In this document: positions 30,209 through 30,711 of the stretch, piece by piece | How positions within the stretch are numbered: the first letter of the stretch is position 1 | Layout of the letters: each line of letters opens with the position of its first letter | Source: Holophagaceae bacterium | Lineage (GTDB): Bacteria; Acidobacteriota; Holophagae; Holophagales; Holophagaceae | Direction: 5' to 3' | NCBI GenBank assembly: GCA_003158505.1 | Contig: PMJK01000138.1 | Coordinates: forward strand, 1 to 30,711 | Length of the DNA stretch: 30,711 nucleotides | Program-made: the position numbers and the translations under genes | The notes under the pieces: model-generated | Databases searched by the model: none | Told to the model about the DNA's origin: nothing | What the model saw: the letters and a program-made list of their open reading frames with translations, nothing else

Positions 30209-30607
30209 ATGGCCGTCTCTGTGAGCTTCCGCACATACCTCCTCGAACAGCTGGGACAGATCCGGCCCGTGACCTCCCGTCCCATGTTCGGTGGTCTTTG
30301 CTTCTTCGCCGAGGGCCGCGCCTTCGCCCTGGTGGCCCAGGACACGCTGTACTTCAAGGTGGATGACAGCAACCGCCCTGATTTCGTGGCGGCGGACATG
30401 GGCCCCTTCCTGCCTTTTGGCGATCCCGACAAACCCATGCAGTACTACGAGCTGCCGGCCGAGGTTCTGGAGGATCCGGAGCTGTTGGCCCCCTGGATGG
30501 CCAAATCCATCGCGGTGGCGATGAAGGCCAAGCCCAAGGCCAAGCCGGGACCCAACGCGAAGGCGAAACCGAAAGCCGCGGGGAAGCCCAAGGCACCGCG
30601 GAAGTAG
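30209..30607 (+). CDS. TfoX N-terminal domain protein with Lys/Pro-rich tail
   Basis: The 132-residue product has a TfoX N-terminal domain (residues 8-100: VTSRPMFGGLCFFAEGRAFA, LYFKVDDSNRPDF, QYYELPAEVLEDPELLAPWM). A basic low-complexity tail built on AKPKAKPG-type repeats follows. TfoX regulates competence in some bacteria, but the stand-alone N-domain has no settled function. The tail might bind nucleic acid. GGGGAGAG lies rather far (about 14 bases) from the ATG. It is divergent from the acyltransferase gene and four bases before the rsmE-like start. Confidence 0.82.
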   Translation: MAVSVSFRTYLLEQLGQIRPVTSRPMFGGLCFFAEGRAFALVAQDTLYFKVDDSNRPDFVAADMGPFLPFGDPDKPMQYYELPAEVLEDPELLAPWMAKSIAVAMKAKPKAKPGPNAKAKPKAAGKPKAPRK

Positions 30608-30611
30608 GCCC

Positions 30612-30711
30612 GTGAACCTGGTCCTGCTCCTGCCCGAGGATCTGATTTCCTCCGACCGTGCCCGTCTCACGGGCCGTCGCCTCCAGCATGTTCGCGAGGT
30701 GCACCGGGCGG
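30612..30711 (+). CDS. rsmE: RsmE-like 16S rRNA (uracil-1498-N3) methyltransferase, N-terminal fragment
   Basis: The frame opens with a GTG four bases after the TfoX stop and runs off the window. The 33 visible residues, MNLVLLLPEDLISSDRARLT then GRRLQHVREVHRA, resemble the N-terminal PUA-like domain of RsmE, in particular the conserved LxGRRLxHxREVxRA string. RsmE methylates U1498 of 16S rRNA. Only the N-terminus can be judged, and the catalytic SPOUT domain lies outside. Confidence 0.65.
   Translation, partial: MNLVLLLPEDLISSDRARLTGRRLQHVREVHRA

Noticed and set aside
1..30711. Mobile element, CRISPR array, tRNA or riboswitch
   Set aside because: No transposase or integrase motif, terminal repeats, regularly spaced repeats, tRNA cloverleaf or known riboswitch core was seen in reading the window.

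Overview
The window is GC-rich, densely coded chromosomal DNA from a Gram-negative bacterium. It carries lipid A-type sugar transfer genes, several exported proteins and sigma-54 control. I saw no phage, insertion sequence, CRISPR array, tRNA or rRNA. The gene mix and protein style (butyrate-kinase type enzymes, paired ArnT-like transferases, family-wide hypothetical proteins) would suit an acidobacterium of the Holophaga/Geothrix type, but that is a judgement by eye and was not tested.

Layout. Positions 1-6904 are mostly housekeeping: a small Fis-type DNA-binding protein, pyruvate kinase, a DinB-fold protein, two small hypothetical genes, CinA, the phospholipid precursor genes plsY and gpsA (overlapping), and a zinc-type oxidoreductase. 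Positions 6960-12094 look like an envelope sugar operon: a stand-alone ArnA-type UDP-glucuronate decarboxylase, two ArnT-like membrane glycosyltransferases and an SMR/ArnE-like flippase, with a small exported Lys/Gly-rich protein encoded antisense between the two transferases. Positions 12299-17593 hold a small membrane protein, an MtnA plus class II aldolase pair (methylthioribose salvage), a secreted thioredoxin-like protein, an SPFH/flotillin-like protein and a conserved membrane protein. Positions 17680-19887 encode a natural fusion of a phosphotransacetylase-like domain with butyrate kinase. An exported-protein gene broken by three in-frame stops follows.

The most interesting part is 20930-29223. 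An exported asparaginase (AnsB type), a two-component system (periplasmic amino-acid-binding sensor kinase plus sigma-54 activator), an aspartase carrying a clear signal peptide, and a CitT/TtdT-type dicarboxylate antiporter lie together. The asparaginase and aspartase genes each have a textbook sigma-54 promoter (TGGCAT-N5-TTGCT) at the same distance from the start codon. They share two further upstream sequence islands at the same distances, a near-identical ribosome-binding region, and related signal peptides (RLISKP...SPVxAQ). The simplest reading is one regulon that converts asparagine to aspartate to fumarate plus ammonia outside the cytoplasm. The antiporter could then bring fumarate in, perhaps in exchange for succinate made by fumarate respiration. 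The duplicated promoter-leader cassette and the exported aspartase are the parts I would call novel.

The window ends with a stand-alone phosphate acyltransferase, a TfoX N-domain protein and the start of an RsmE-like rRNA methyltransferase.
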